Shown: positions 36,408-46,624 of the stretch, piece after piece
How the letters are laid out: every line of letters begins with the position of its first letter
Position numbering within the stretch: the stretch's first letter is position 1
Source of the DNA: Bacillota bacterium
Lineage (GTDB): Bacteria > Bacillota > Clostridia > Lachnospirales > Lachnospiraceae
NCBI GenBank assembly: GCA_023436225.1
Contig: JAEZKA010000035.1
Span: 124,001 to 188,000 of the forward strand
Length of the DNA: 64,000 bases
Direction: 5' to 3'
Program-made: the position numbers and the translations under genes
Notes under the pieces: generated by a model
What the model saw: the letters and a program-made list of their open reading frames with translations, nothing else
The model's database searches: none
What the model was told of the DNA's origin: nothing

Positions 36408-36822
36408 AAATACCTCCATGCTGTTGTATTGCAGCGTAAATTAGTAAGCTTAAACGCACTATTATGCTATTTAAGGAATACCTTCAATTCCTGTTCTTGA
36501 GTATGTTGATTATTGTATGTATTGTCTAATTATTTACTATTTAAGTCACTCTTTTACACATTTTACCATATGCAACCACGCTCAACCATCTAGATGTTGC
36601 TAAATATTCTTCAAAAATTGCTGTTTTATGGTCAATCTTTTGGTAAAATTTACATACTCCAAATTAAAACAGTGTATATTCTGTTAAGTATATTACACAA
36701 TTACAAGATAGCCATAGCTCATTGGTAGATACGGTCTAAGTAAGTAACATATTGATTGGGATATACAATGATTTTAGGGGAGGGATCGATTGATTCTGTC
36801 TGGAAATCCATTGAAATATATT
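36408..36822. other. leader region of the long sugar-import operon
   Basis: About 415 bases, AT-rich, no credible gene. It must contain the promoter of the minus-strand operon beginning at 36407. I saw no strong hairpin or known riboswitch. Confidence 0.45.
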
Positions 36823-37359
36823 TTATTTCGTATCATTATGCTGAGGCTTTTCTATTAGTCTAAGCTTAATTATGTGTTTAGAAAATACTCTAAAGCATAT
36901 GGACCATATGCTTGCATATACAAGTGAAAAAATAAAAAATATTAATAAGATATTGTAGATGGAGTATGTACCTGTAAAGGCTACAAATGCTGGAATGGCT
37001 GCTACATACGTTAACACAATCATTCCTAAAGTTAATACTACGGCGGAAGCTAGTATTGTTACAAATATTCCCTTTCTATATAGCAAGGATCCCAGTGTAA
37101 TACCGAGCAACCCTGTTGTGAAAAGCAAAATAATTGCTTCCTGGGGACTAACTATAATAAGAAGTAATGCAGAGGAAAATAATACAATAAAACCAAGAAA
37201 AATATTTATAACAGCCGCTATTGCAATTGGTAGCGTACTGAACGGACTGAAAGCCAGTCCAATTGCTGGTAAAAAAATAGGAGCCGATTGGAATATAACC
37301 GCAATTGATGTTAATAAGCCTCCGATACTAATCAATTGAACTATTTTTGTTTTTTTCAA
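36823..37359 (-). CDS. small multi-pass membrane protein
   Basis: 178 residues with about five membrane helices (IGGLLTSIAVIFQSAPIFLP, LPIAIAAVINIFLGFIVLF, VTILASAVVLTLGMIVLTYVA and a final helix) and a basic C-terminal tail. Starts at TTG 37359 with GGGGGT upstream. The pattern resembles ECF-transporter S-component or DUF2232/YybS-like proteins, but no motif fixes it. Divergent from the sugar dehydrogenase gene. Function unknown. Confidence 0.65.
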   Translation of the reverse strand: MKKTKIVQLISIGGLLTSIAVIFQSAPIFLPAIGLAFSPFSTLPIAIAAVINIFLGFIVLFSSALLLIIVSPQEAIILLFTTGLLGITLGSLLYRKGIFVTILASAVVLTLGMIVLTYVAAIPAFVAFTGTYSIYNILLIFFIFSLVYASIWSICFRVFSKHIIKLRLIEKPQHNDTK

Positions 37360-37535
37360 CTAAAATACCCCCAAGTTTATATTTAATATATTGAGTCACA
37401 AGGTCGATTATTGATGATATGCTTTGTTATCCTTAATTCATTGGATCTATATTATTGGTATGCACAAATCAGGTACTAATAGAACCGTTCTGATCATACT
37501 CTTTAAAAGAAATAGAAAAAGGAGTATTATGTAAG

Positions 37536-38951
37536 TTGGAAAAGGTAAGAGTAAGATTACGACCGATTGTTAGTAATTTAAATTTGCCCACTGTTATCAA
37601 AACAACAATACTTCCTGGTGACACGATCGAAGGATTAATGATTGCTACTCAGATCGGTGAGATCTTTTACATTGGCCATGGAGTGATACAGACTTTTTTA
37701 GATATCCGGCACAGAATATTAAAACTCGGTGCTTCCAGCGGTGGTTATGATGAACGGGGATTATTAGGACTAGCATTTCACCCCAATTTCAATCACAACG
37801 GTTTATTTTATCTTCACTACTCGTTAGCAGGAACTCAGGGGTCCGGTGCTCTTTCCGGTTCTTTTAACCCAAATCCCTGTGATCTCAGTACCTTAAACCT
37901 AAAGTGGAACAATAGAGAAACTCAATATGATCATATCGATACCGTTGAAGAATGGAGCTTACAACCGGAGGGTGAACCTCAATTAAGGCGGACATTGCTT
38001 AATCTAAGAAGGCCATTTCTTAATCATAACGGTGTCAATAGCCTTAACTTTTCACCTGAAACAGGAAGGCTTGTTTTAACAACCGGAGACGGTGGAGCAG
38101 GTTATGATCCATTTAATTTAAGCCAAAATGATATAGAAATCGCCGGTAAAATAATTGAAATTGATGTTTCTAAAGATACATTTATCAATCAACCACCGGT
38201 AGTCACTCGTTTTGATGAGCTTCCGACATCCTATCAGGAAATGCTAACAGTAATTTCGAAAGGTGTTCGCAATATACCCGGTATATCGTACCAAAGAATA
38301 AATAATCAGTATATTAAATATGTGGGAAATGTCGGTCAGGACCTGGCAGAGTCAATATTTTCATTTGTTAATTACAGACCACTACCGGTCACTGATATTA
38401 TTCATGCTTCCGCTATGACTTCCGAACCTGACCAGGAAGGTTTTATTAACTTTGGATGGCGAGGGTGGGAAGGTGCCTTTCCTACTCCAATTATAAGGTC
38501 ATGTCCCGACAATAAAACCATAGAGGAGAGAACCCTCGCTTATTACGAGGATGCTGTCAAGACCTCAGTAAGACGACTTCCTCCACTAACCTGTTATTAT
38601 CATGAAGATCCCCGTCCCGATAAATTTGGAGGAACTGCACTTACCGGAGTCCAGTCATATATGGGAAATGGAATCCCTGCTTTGACCGGAAGCGTTGTAT
38701 TTACAGACTTCGTTCAGAATGAAGGCTCCAGGCCTCCGGCTAGAGGGGTTTTAGCATATACCAGAGTTAGAGCAGATTGTAAACTGAATGACTATAGCGT
38801 AATGGAGGTTGATTATAATTTTGGGTCACAATCAGCCTATTATACCAGTCTAGGAACGAATCAGGACCAAACCAGACTATATTTGGGGGTTTATGGCTCC
38901 AGAAATGTAGCAGACTTTAGTCAAGGAACTGTATTTGAGATAGTCTCATGA
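37536..38951 (+). CDS. glucose/sorbosone dehydrogenase-like beta-propeller (GSDH family)
   Basis: 471 residues from TTG 37536 with AAAAAGGAG 11 bases upstream. Family features appear in order: DERGLLGLAFHPNF, HNGVNSLNFSPETGRLVLTTGDGGAG (split here), GVRNIPGISY, GWRGWEG and GVQSYMGNGIPALTGSVVFTDF, the blades and His/Arg positions of PQQ-dependent soluble sugar dehydrogenases and related HHIP-like proteins. No signal peptide is present, unlike most family members. PQQ synthesis is not expected in such an anaerobe, so the real role may be sugar or lactone binding rather than quinone-dependent oxidation (inference). Confidence 0.8.
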   Translation: MEKVRVRLRPIVSNLNLPTVIKTTILPGDTIEGLMIATQIGEIFYIGHGVIQTFLDIRHRILKLGASSGGYDERGLLGLAFHPNFNHNGLFYLHYSLAGTQGSGALSGSFNPNPCDLSTLNLKWNNRETQYDHIDTVEEWSLQPEGEPQLRRTLLNLRRPFLNHNGVNSLNFSPETGRLVLTTGDGGAGYDPFNLSQNDIEIAGKIIEIDVSKDTFINQPPVVTRFDELPTSYQEMLTVISKGVRNIPGISYQRINNQYIKYVGNVGQDLAESIFSFVNYRPLPVTDIIHASAMTSEPDQEGFINFGWRGWEGAFPTPIIRSCPDNKTIEERTLAYYEDAVKTSVRRLPPLTCYYHEDPRPDKFGGTALTGVQSYMGNGIPALTGSVVFTDFVQNEGSRPPARGVLAYTRVRADCKLNDYSVMEVDYNFGSQSAYYTSLGTNQDQTRLYLGVYGSRNVADFSQGTVFEIVS

Positions 38952-39044
38952 TTTATAGCCATCTATGAAGCGAGCAGATACCACTCTCAATCATTTGCAT
39001 TACATATTTATATACTTTCAGAAATAATTTTTTCTAATCCAAAT

Positions 39045-39070
39045 AGGCTTACACTTAATAGTGTAAGCCT
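39045..39070 (+). terminator. terminator of the GSDH-like gene
   Basis: AGGCTTACAC (39045-39054) pairs perfectly with GTGTAAGCCT (39061-39070), then GCTGTTTATT. Lies about 95 bases past the stop. Confidence 0.75.
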
Positions 39071-39134
39071 GCTGTTTATTAATTACTAATACTTATTCTC
39101 CAAATAGCCTTCCTGGCTGATACCCCGTATTCCG

Positions 39135-39212
39135 TTATGCATCTGGATGATTGATCTGGTGTTCTTCTGTATAGATCAGCCGTGAGACTGGCACGATATC
39201 ATACCCCTTCTT
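39135..39212 (-). pseudogene. polysaccharide deacetylase 3' remnant A
   Basis: A 25-residue open stretch, KKGYDIVPVSRLIYTEEHQI and on to a TAA at 39135, matches the extreme C-terminus of polysaccharide deacetylases (EKGYDFVPVSQLIY). A stop codon immediately precedes it in frame, so only the tail of the gene survives. It lies just past the GH29 stop. Related to the remnants at 48025 and 57215. Confidence 0.6.
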
Positions 39213-39234
39213 TCACGACTTTCTCCTCTTCTCT

Positions 39235-40650
39235 CTATACATATACTCCTAGAAATGAAACGGTAGGGCATACTCTGGAATCTGTTATTTTAATAATCAG
39301 ACGGTCGCATTCCACGGATGGGACCTGTACAATTCTCTTATATCCAATGACTGTGCCTTCCTGTAACAGCTCCAATTGACTCCCGTTGCCTGCCCAGATC
39401 TCAAACCGCTCGATTCGCTGACTAAGCCTGATATGTTCTTTTAAAATCAGCGCTCTGACGCATTCCTGCTGCCCAAAACGAACAGTAATTGCCACATTCC
39501 TCTGGCCATCCGGAGCTTTATAATAAGTTTCATCCTCTGTTTTGACCATGGATACAGGGTGATCCTCTTCTTCATGGTCTGCGGTTATGGTTGCCTGTGA
39601 AGCTATATTCCTTGAAAACATGTGCTCCAGCTGCTGCCCTAGCAAACGAAGCACTTCGATATCCTTTTCGTGAAGCAGGCCTTCCCCTGTTGGAGGAATG
39701 TTCAGTAAAAATGTACTGTTGCCTCCTACTGAACCATAATAGATCTGAAGCAGTTCCTCTACTGTCTTTACCTGATCATCCTCTTCGGGATGATAGAACC
39801 AGCCTGGCCGGGTTGAGGTATTCACCTCTGCAGGATACCAGATTAAAGAATCAGCTTCGGCAAGCTTCTCTCTACTTCCCAGATCCTGATCTGTGCTCTT
39901 CATTTCTCTCCTGCGGAATTCCTCATTGTCTTCCTTCTGACTCTTTTCCTGGATCAACTCTGTACGGCACAGATATTCCGGTACTACACTCCACTCGGAG
40001 GCTCTGGTAATTCCAGCCTCATTACCGCACCAGCGAATATCCGGGCCGCAAACGGTGATGCATGCCTTCGGCTGCAGTCTTCTTACCGTATCATAAATAC
40101 GCTGCCAGTCATACACCTGCTTCTTTCCGTTGCTTCCTTCTCCACAGGCACCGTCTAACCATACGCTGAATATCTCACCATATCCTGTTAACAATTCCTC
40201 TAACTGTTGAATGAAATAATTATTATATTCATCTCCATACCCATAGGAAGGATGATTGCGATCCCACGGCGAAAGATAAATTCCGAACTTCAGGCCCTCT
40301 CTATGACAAGCCTCCGATACTTCCTTGACAATATCTCCGGTACCATTCCTATAAGGACTTGACTTTACAGAATGTAGGGTATAATTACTTGGCCAAAGAC
40401 AAAAGCCATCGTGATGCTTGCAGGTCAGGATTGCACCTCTCATCCCCGCCGCCTTAATCCCCCGAATCCACTGATTCGCATCCATGCGTACAGGATTGAA
40501 AATCTGCGGATTTTCTGTCCCATCTCCCCATTCTTTGCCGGTAAAGGTATTTATCGTAAAATGGAAGAATGCATAAAACTCCAGACTCTGATGTGCCAAT
40601 TGCCTCTCACTGGGCACAATTTCAATATACTTCTCATCACTATTTATCAA
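39235..40650 (-). CDS. GH29 alpha-L-fucosidase
   Basis: 471 residues from TTG 40650 with AAGGAGG seven bases upstream. Family GH29 signatures: FGIYLSPWDRNHPSYG, the early substrate-binding LTCKHHDGFCLWPS, and the nucleophile Asp in IFSVWLDGACGEG; FLLNIPPTGEG closes the catalytic part, and a C-terminal beta-sandwich (F5/8-like) follows. No signal peptide, so it is cytoplasmic and acts on imported fucosyl oligosaccharides. Resembles the GH29-B type (1,3/1,4-linked fucose). It follows the GH2 gene on the same strand by 90 bases. Confidence 0.93.
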   Translation of the reverse strand: MINSDEKYIEIVPSERQLAHQSLEFYAFFHFTINTFTGKEWGDGTENPQIFNPVRMDANQWIRGIKAAGMRGAILTCKHHDGFCLWPSNYTLHSVKSSPYRNGTGDIVKEVSEACHREGLKFGIYLSPWDRNHPSYGYGDEYNNYFIQQLEELLTGYGEIFSVWLDGACGEGSNGKKQVYDWQRIYDTVRRLQPKACITVCGPDIRWCGNEAGITRASEWSVVPEYLCRTELIQEKSQKEDNEEFRRREMKSTDQDLGSREKLAEADSLIWYPAEVNTSTRPGWFYHPEEDDQVKTVEELLQIYYGSVGGNSTFLLNIPPTGEGLLHEKDIEVLRLLGQQLEHMFSRNIASQATITADHEEEDHPVSMVKTEDETYYKAPDGQRNVAITVRFGQQECVRALILKEHIRLSQRIERFEIWAGNGSQLELLQEGTVIGYKRIVQVPSVECDRLIIKITDSRVCPTVSFLGVYV

Positions 40651-40740
40651 TCTGACTCCTCCTTGTTGTATGAATGATGCGTCCTATGGGTAAATCTTAT
40701 CAACCTTATCCTTTGATATCACTTGCCTGAATTCCATTTA

Positions 40741-43700
40741 TCAAATAGTTCCATTAGATGTTTCTGTACGATAACCTAAATTAATAACAAATGTAAACTC
40801 CAAAAATTCATCCTTACATTGATATCTCTCGATCAACTGCTGCGGTCCACAGCTTCCACTTCCAGAACCACTCATGTAACCATCGAGGCATAATACTACA
40901 TCGCCTGATTTTTCTAATTCAAAATTATGTGCTTTTGTCATGAGTTCTTCTTGGGTGTAATAGGAAGCATTGAATGAAAAGTTGTCTCCCCAAACATCCA
41001 TTGCCTTTTCGGCTTTTTCATCAGATATCGATACATTACTACATCCATAATGACTTCCATTTTCCTGTGGTCTAATATAATCCTCCATTAGAGAATCAAC
41101 TGTATCAGTAAACTTACCATAATAAGAAGCTCTTCGCTTGTCAATATAACTTTCATAAGGTCCATACCCTATATAAGTCACTTCTTTCATTTCCTCTGGC
41201 AAGAACATCCTTAGTCCAAACCGCGGTAAATATGGCATTTCCATATTTCTATGAGCAACTATAGTTATCTTGATTTCGCCGATTGCATTAATCTCAAATT
41301 TTACTTCCATATCCAGTACCCTTTGAACATGTACCGGTATGATTGCAAGGTTAGCTGTGATAATAATCTTATTGTCCTCAGTCATTGTTGTAGTAACATG
41401 ATAAACCTTTTGTTTTGGGTGAAAATACTCAGCTTCATTCCAAATTAATTTTTGTTTCCTATCATTATCCATTGGTGCACGGAAAATATTGTATTCTATC
41501 GGTTTGGTTATATAGGATATACCCTCTACCATTAACTTACTAAAGTTACCGTTAAATTTATCAAAGACATAGAAAAACTTTAACCCTTCTATATTAATAT
41601 AACGTTCATCTTCCGTGCATACGATTTTTTCTTTAGAATTATTTTTCAACTCTAAGTTAACATTATTTTTATTTACCCATAATTCATCAAAACCAAGCTC
41701 ATATCCTTTGTTTCTTACATCACTATCTTCCTTCAGCAAATATCTTAAGAGTATGGTAACATCCCCTGATATAGAAACATCAAATGGCAAGTAAGCTTCC
41801 TTCTTTTCACCAGGAGCAACATCCTCGAATTCTGTCCATTCACCTGACTTCACAACAGTTCCATCTACTAATATATGATACTGTATGGTTGCGTATTGTT
41901 TTAAGGTTAGGAAATTCAGCGTGTTAAAAATCTCCACCTTCTTTGCCTTCTTATCCGTCCATTGAATTCGAATAGGTCGAAGTACATTTTTATATTCTCT
42001 TAACCCTGTGTGAGGCACACGATTGGGGAATACCAAGCCATCTAAACAGAAATTTCCGTCGTTTGGATATTCTCCAAAATCCCCACCATAACCGAATTTT
42101 TCTATACCATTCTCTGATGTTCCCATATATACGCCATGATCGCACCATTCCCATACAAATCCGCCAAAGAATCGTTTCTCTGCATAGATCCTTTGTTGAT
42201 AATCTTCTAAGTCACCAGGACTATTTCCCATGGCATGGGCATATTCACACATTAAATATGGTTTTGTATTTACTGGATTATCAAAATACTCGTCTAACAT
42301 CTGCCAAGATGGATACATTCTACTATAGACATCCCAAATGCTTCTATCTGGTTCAAACCCACCTGATGGCCAACGCTCTCCTTCATAATGAACCAAACGT
42401 GTTGTGTCATATTGATGTGTCCATTTACCAGCATCCTCTATTGATTTACCAATGCCTGATTCATTTCCCATAGACCACATGATAACACTGGTTGCATTTT
42501 TATCACGAATAACTGCCCTTTGAACACGGTCCATCACTGCATGGTCAAATATTGGATTTTGTATCACCAACCCATAGGTGCTTTCATTTGAACCACCAAA
42601 TACATTAACAGAGCCATGAGATTCCAAATCGGCCTCTAATATGACATAGATACCATATTCATCACATAGAGACAGCATCCATGGAACACATGGATAATGA
42701 CTTGTTCGAATGGCATTGATATTTGACTCTTTCATTAAGGTGATATCTTTACGAATTTCTTCCATTCCTACAGCATAACCTAGGTACGGATCACTGTCAT
42801 GCCTATTCACACCTTTCATTTTGACAGGCATACGATTAATTAATACCGTTCCATCTTGGATTTCGATTTCACGAATACCAAATTTGTGAGTAATTACTTC
42901 TCCATGATGCTCCATTCTAACAGCATACAAATAAGGAGTTTCACTATTCCAAAGCTTTGGTTTTTCCATCTGTAACTCAATATAATTGTCAGAACCATGA
43001 TATCGTAAAACTTCAATTCCATCCATATCTATTATTTTGATATCCGTATCCGTCTGTTGGTTGACGATGTCTAACTCAATCATCCATTTACATAAATCCA
43101 GCTCTTCCGATAACTCCGTTTTAATGAAAAAGTCTCGTATATGTTCCTTGGGCCTATCTAAAATATAAACATCACGAAAGATACCATTCATTCTTAACAT
43201 ATCTTGGTCCTCTAGATAAGTACCGTCACACCATTTTAAAACCAATACACCAATAATGTTTTCATCTTGCTTTAAGTAAGGTGTGATCATGAATTCACTA
43301 GTTGAATGTGATACCTGACTATAACCTACAAATTTTCCGTTTACCCAAACATAATAACAGGATGCCACCCCTTCAAAATTCAGATAATATTCTCTGTCTT
43401 CTTGAATATCCATCGTAAACTTTTTTACATATGCCCCACATGGATTTTCATCCGGAACATAAGGTGGATCAAATGGAATAGGATAACTTACATTGGTATA
43501 TTGATTTCTGTCATATCCCAACATCTGCCAACAAGATGGTACCTTGATCGTTGTATATTCACCCTCCAATGATTCTCCTAAATAAAATTCATCTTTAACC
43601 TCATATCTACTTGGGTAATAGGCAAATTTCCAATCACCGGACAACATAATGCGCTGTTCTTTCCCTGATAAGTTCGTTGGGATGTAATAGCTTCTATCTT

Positions 43701-43755
43701 TTTCTGTATTCAGCCTAACTATTTGCGGGTTTTCGTAATATTTTTCGATCCTCAT
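40741..43755 (-). CDS. GH2 beta-galactosidase (LacZ type)
   Basis: 1004 residues, typical for LacZ. Sugar-binding domain at the N-terminus, Ig-like domains, TIM barrel with acid/base E432 in MWSMGNESGIG and nucleophile E504 in YLMCEYAHAMGNSPG, then the small-chain domain at the C-terminus (PRFGLRMFLPEEMKEVTYIGYGP). No signal peptide, so cytoplasmic. Placed between an LplBC-type importer and GH29, consistent with degradation of imported galactosyl- and fucosyl-oligosaccharides from plant xyloglucan or host glycans (inference). GAGGAAA precedes ATG 43755. Confidence 0.95.
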   Translation of the reverse strand: MRIEKYYENPQIVRLNTEKDRSYYIPTNLSGKEQRIMLSGDWKFAYYPSRYEVKDEFYLGESLEGEYTTIKVPSCWQMLGYDRNQYTNVSYPIPFDPPYVPDENPCGAYVKKFTMDIQEDREYYLNFEGVASCYYVWVNGKFVGYSQVSHSTSEFMITPYLKQDENIIGVLVLKWCDGTYLEDQDMLRMNGIFRDVYILDRPKEHIRDFFIKTELSEELDLCKWMIELDIVNQQTDTDIKIIDMDGIEVLRYHGSDNYIELQMEKPKLWNSETPYLYAVRMEHHGEVITHKFGIREIEIQDGTVLINRMPVKMKGVNRHDSDPYLGYAVGMEEIRKDITLMKESNINAIRTSHYPCVPWMLSLCDEYGIYVILEADLESHGSVNVFGGSNESTYGLVIQNPIFDHAVMDRVQRAVIRDKNATSVIMWSMGNESGIGKSIEDAGKWTHQYDTTRLVHYEGERWPSGGFEPDRSIWDVYSRMYPSWQMLDEYFDNPVNTKPYLMCEYAHAMGNSPGDLEDYQQRIYAEKRFFGGFVWEWCDHGVYMGTSENGIEKFGYGGDFGEYPNDGNFCLDGLVFPNRVPHTGLREYKNVLRPIRIQWTDKKAKKVEIFNTLNFLTLKQYATIQYHILVDGTVVKSGEWTEFEDVAPGEKKEAYLPFDVSISGDVTILLRYLLKEDSDVRNKGYELGFDELWVNKNNVNLELKNNSKEKIVCTEDERYINIEGLKFFYVFDKFNGNFSKLMVEGISYITKPIEYNIFRAPMDNDRKQKLIWNEAEYFHPKQKVYHVTTTMTEDNKIIITANLAIIPVHVQRVLDMEVKFEINAIGEIKITIVAHRNMEMPYLPRFGLRMFLPEEMKEVTYIGYGPYESYIDKRRASYYGKFTDTVDSLMEDYIRPQENGSHYGCSNVSISDEKAEKAMDVWGDNFSFNASYYTQEELMTKAHNFELEKSGDVVLCLDGYMSGSGSGSCGPQQLIERYQCKDEFLEFTFVINLGYRTETSNGTI

Positions 43756-43837
43756 ATCAGTCTTTTCCTCGTTGATAATATTTAAAATTCCATATCAAAA
43801 AATGCACCTCCATATAAAAATGGGGTTTTGTAAAATA

Positions 43838-43923
43838 AGGTATATGACTTAACATAAATGCACTGTTTGAAAGAACAACTAGATGTTGTCTTTCCTTCTG
43901 TGTGTTTCGTAAGTCATATACCT
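43838..43923 (-). terminator. nested stem-loop between importer and GH2 genes
   Basis: Outer arms 43838-43851 and 43910-43923 are perfect 14-base complements (AGGTATATGACTTA); an inner hairpin GAAAGAACAAC/GTTGTCTTTC sits at 43869-43893. A T-rich run follows on the minus strand. It is likely a partial terminator limiting read-through into GH2. Confidence 0.6.
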
Positions 43924-43961
43924 ATACTTTAATTATATATTAGTACGCTAGAGACGATATC

Positions 43962-45665
43962 TTATTTTGCTGCAGTTCTATCGTATGCTGTCTGCATGAT
44001 AGTAAGGTATTCCTCTAACTGTAAATTCTCTAACTGTGCTAGATAGGAATCCCAATCAGCATCAATATCGCTTTTTCCTAATAACCAGTTGCAATGATTT
44101 GTATCAACATAGTTCTGAATATCAATACCATATGAATTTACAGTATCACTTTCCTCATTTGTTAAATTCATAGAAGGCAAACTCAATGTGATGTTTTTAG
44201 CTGATGAATAGTACTGAGAAATAACATCTGTTTTATCGGTTTGTCCAGATTTTAACGGGAATAAGTTGTCTCTCATATCTTGTGTTAAGTATTTTGGAGA
44301 ACCATCATAAGGATTTTCTCTTTGAGCTACTGTCATGAGGCTTTCTCCAGTTTCAGATAGAGATTCGTCATAAGTAAATACACCGTCAACGCTTCTCACA
44401 CAATCTAATCCAGCATAAGATAAGACAGACATATCATCGCTATAGAATAAGTCAATCCATTGTGCTAAGATATCAGCATTTTTACACTCCTTTGTAATTG
44501 CAAAACCTGTAGGCTGGATACTGATATGATTTTGTCTCTTTCTTACATATGCACTGTCAGATTCCTCTGAAGCTTTTAAAGGTTGAATTGCTACGTACTG
44601 CTCTTTTACATCTTCAGGTAAAGCCGTTAAATCCCAAATATACATAGAACCAACAATCGGTGTTGCTGCTGTTACCTTTGCATTGAACTGGCTAGTATCC
44701 TGTACAAAGCCCTCATTATCAAATAATCCGGCTTCAAAGAATGGTTTCAGGCTTTTAATTGCATTTTTATACTCTTCTGTGATGGGATTAAATTGTACTT
44801 TATCATCTACAACGACAAAATGGTTCATAGTATTACCACTTTTTCCGTTAAATGTCTCAGCTTGTCCATATGCACCAAAGAAACTTCCGTAACCCTGAAT
44901 ATGATGGAATGATACAAATGTATATGGGATTTCATCAGCAATACCATTTCCATTTGGGTCCTGTGTCTTAAACGCCTCTAATACTGTATAGTACTCCTCC
45001 ATTGTTGTAGGAATTTCAAGATTTAACTTATCAAGCCAAGTCTTATTAATATATAAATTATCAGGGAAATCACGGGATGGACTGGCATTTACAGTTCCCC
45101 ATGTATATTTGTTTCCATCAAAAGCGGTAGACAAGCCATCAAGAATTGGTTCCTGTGCTAATCTTTCTTTATAATTAGTACCATATTTTTCAATTAAGTC
45201 ATCTACCGGAATAAACATTCCCATAGGACCATATGCATTGATGTCACTCATGGAAAGTGCTTCATAACCAAAAAAAGCATCTGGTAAATCATTGGAGGCT
45301 AGCATTATATTTTTTTGATCTGAATAACTTGCATTATCATAGCATTCCCAATTAATATGAACATTCGTTGCTTCTTCCATCGCTTTGAATAATTCCATAT
45401 TGTTATAGTCCATTTGATCAGGCTGCAAAGCATTTACGATGGTAAACTCTACTTTTTCCTCGGATAACTTTGGTAAGGTTTTAATAAATTCTAAGCCAGT
45501 TAATTCCGATGTGATTTCAACAGGTTCATTCACCACTGGGTTTGTCGTAGGGGTATTTTCGCTAACATCCTTGGGATCTGTTACGCCTTTTTTACCACAT
45601 CCTCCAAACACCATAGCCATTGCCAATGATATGGCAATAATTCTTGTTAATTTTCTTTTTTTCAT
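43962..45665 (-). CDS. oligosaccharide-binding lipoprotein of an LplABC-type importer
   Basis: 567 residues from ATG 45665, preceded by GAAAGGAG; a longer frame from 45692 would translate that site. Lipobox VFGGCGKK. Extracellular solute-binding family 1 fold of the long LipO/LplA kind (about 550 residues): VNALQPDQMDYNNMELFKAMEEATNVHINWE near the N-terminus and WDSYLAQLENLQLEEYLTIMQTAYDR at the end. Precedes GH2/GH29 and follows its two permeases. Confidence 0.92.
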   Translation of the reverse strand: MKKRKLTRIIAISLAMAMVFGGCGKKGVTDPKDVSENTPTTNPVVNEPVEITSELTGLEFIKTLPKLSEEKVEFTIVNALQPDQMDYNNMELFKAMEEATNVHINWECYDNASYSDQKNIMLASNDLPDAFFGYEALSMSDINAYGPMGMFIPVDDLIEKYGTNYKERLAQEPILDGLSTAFDGNKYTWGTVNASPSRDFPDNLYINKTWLDKLNLEIPTTMEEYYTVLEAFKTQDPNGNGIADEIPYTFVSFHHIQGYGSFFGAYGQAETFNGKSGNTMNHFVVVDDKVQFNPITEEYKNAIKSLKPFFEAGLFDNEGFVQDTSQFNAKVTAATPIVGSMYIWDLTALPEDVKEQYVAIQPLKASEESDSAYVRKRQNHISIQPTGFAITKECKNADILAQWIDLFYSDDMSVLSYAGLDCVRSVDGVFTYDESLSETGESLMTVAQRENPYDGSPKYLTQDMRDNLFPLKSGQTDKTDVISQYYSSAKNITLSLPSMNLTNEESDTVNSYGIDIQNYVDTNHCNWLLGKSDIDADWDSYLAQLENLQLEEYLTIMQTAYDRTAAK

Positions 45666-45699
45666 TTTTCTTTCTCCTTTCTCCTTTCTCATTGTATAA

Positions 45700-46611
45700 T
45701 TAACCCTTTACAGAGCCAATGAGCACACCTTTTACAAAATGTTTCTGTACAAACGGATACATAATCATTAATGGTACAATTGATACAATAATCGATACGT
45801 ACTTAATTAGTTCTGCTTTCTCTGCTCTAGCCGCTGCTGCGACTGTATCCCCGACCATCTCTGCGGAAACTTGATTTTCAACTAATATATTTCTTAACAC
45901 TAACTGTAATGGATACAAAGCTTGATCCTTTATATACAACATTGCGTTAAAATATGTATTCCACTGTGCTACCCCATAAAACAACACCATAATAGCAATA
46001 ATGGCTTTGGATAATGGTAGCGCAACTTTTTTGAAAAAATCATATTCATTACATCCATCCAACATTGCTGCCTCGTGTAATTCGCCTGGAATTGAACTTT
46101 CAAAAAAGCTTCTTGCAATAATTAAATTGTATGGAACAACCAAAGATGGGATTATCAATGACCAAATAGTATTCGTTAATCCTAATTTATTTACCACCAA
46201 ATAAGTGGGAATCATACCACCACTAAAGTACATTGTAAATACAATTAGAAGCATCCAAAGTCGTCTCCCTGGTAATGTCTTAACTGATAAAGCATATGCT
46301 GCCAAAACCGTAGTAACAACGCTGCATAATATACCTAAGGTTGTATAAATTAATGAATTCTTATAACCAGTCATAATAGAGTCATCAGCAAAAACACTCT
46401 TATATCCTTCGAATGTAATACCTCTTGGAATTAATGTAATCTGTCCTGTATTTACTAAGTTAGGGGCACTTATTGATGCAATCACAATAAAATATAAGGG
46501 ATATGCTACTAATAACAATATTAATCCTAAGAAAATATAATTTGTGATATGAAAGGCTTTGTTCCCTTCACTTTTTCTATTCGGCTTCACATCAACCATT
46601 TTATTTCTCAT
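45700..46611 (-). CDS. ABC permease, LplC/YtcP type
   Basis: 303 residues, six helices, EAA loop GELHEAAMLDGCNEYDFFKKVALP. ATG 46611 has GGGAGGAAG. An insert near residues 235-265 (VENQVSAEMVGDTVAAAARAEKAELIKY) is typical of the LplC/YtcP group. Thirty-four bases before the binding-protein gene. Confidence 0.93.
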   Translation of the reverse strand: MRNKMVDVKPNRKSEGNKAFHITNYIFLGLILLLVAYPLYFIVIASISAPNLVNTGQITLIPRGITFEGYKSVFADDSIMTGYKNSLIYTTLGILCSVVTTVLAAYALSVKTLPGRRLWMLLIVFTMYFSGGMIPTYLVVNKLGLTNTIWSLIIPSLVVPYNLIIARSFFESSIPGELHEAAMLDGCNEYDFFKKVALPLSKAIIAIMVLFYGVAQWNTYFNAMLYIKDQALYPLQLVLRNILVENQVSAEMVGDTVAAAARAEKAELIKYVSIIVSIVPLMIMYPFVQKHFVKGVLIGSVKG

Positions 46612-46624
46612 TTTCTTCCTCCCT

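Noticed and set aside
39591..40010. Plus-strand frame of 139 codons
   Set aside because: Antisense to the GH29 gene, no start site.
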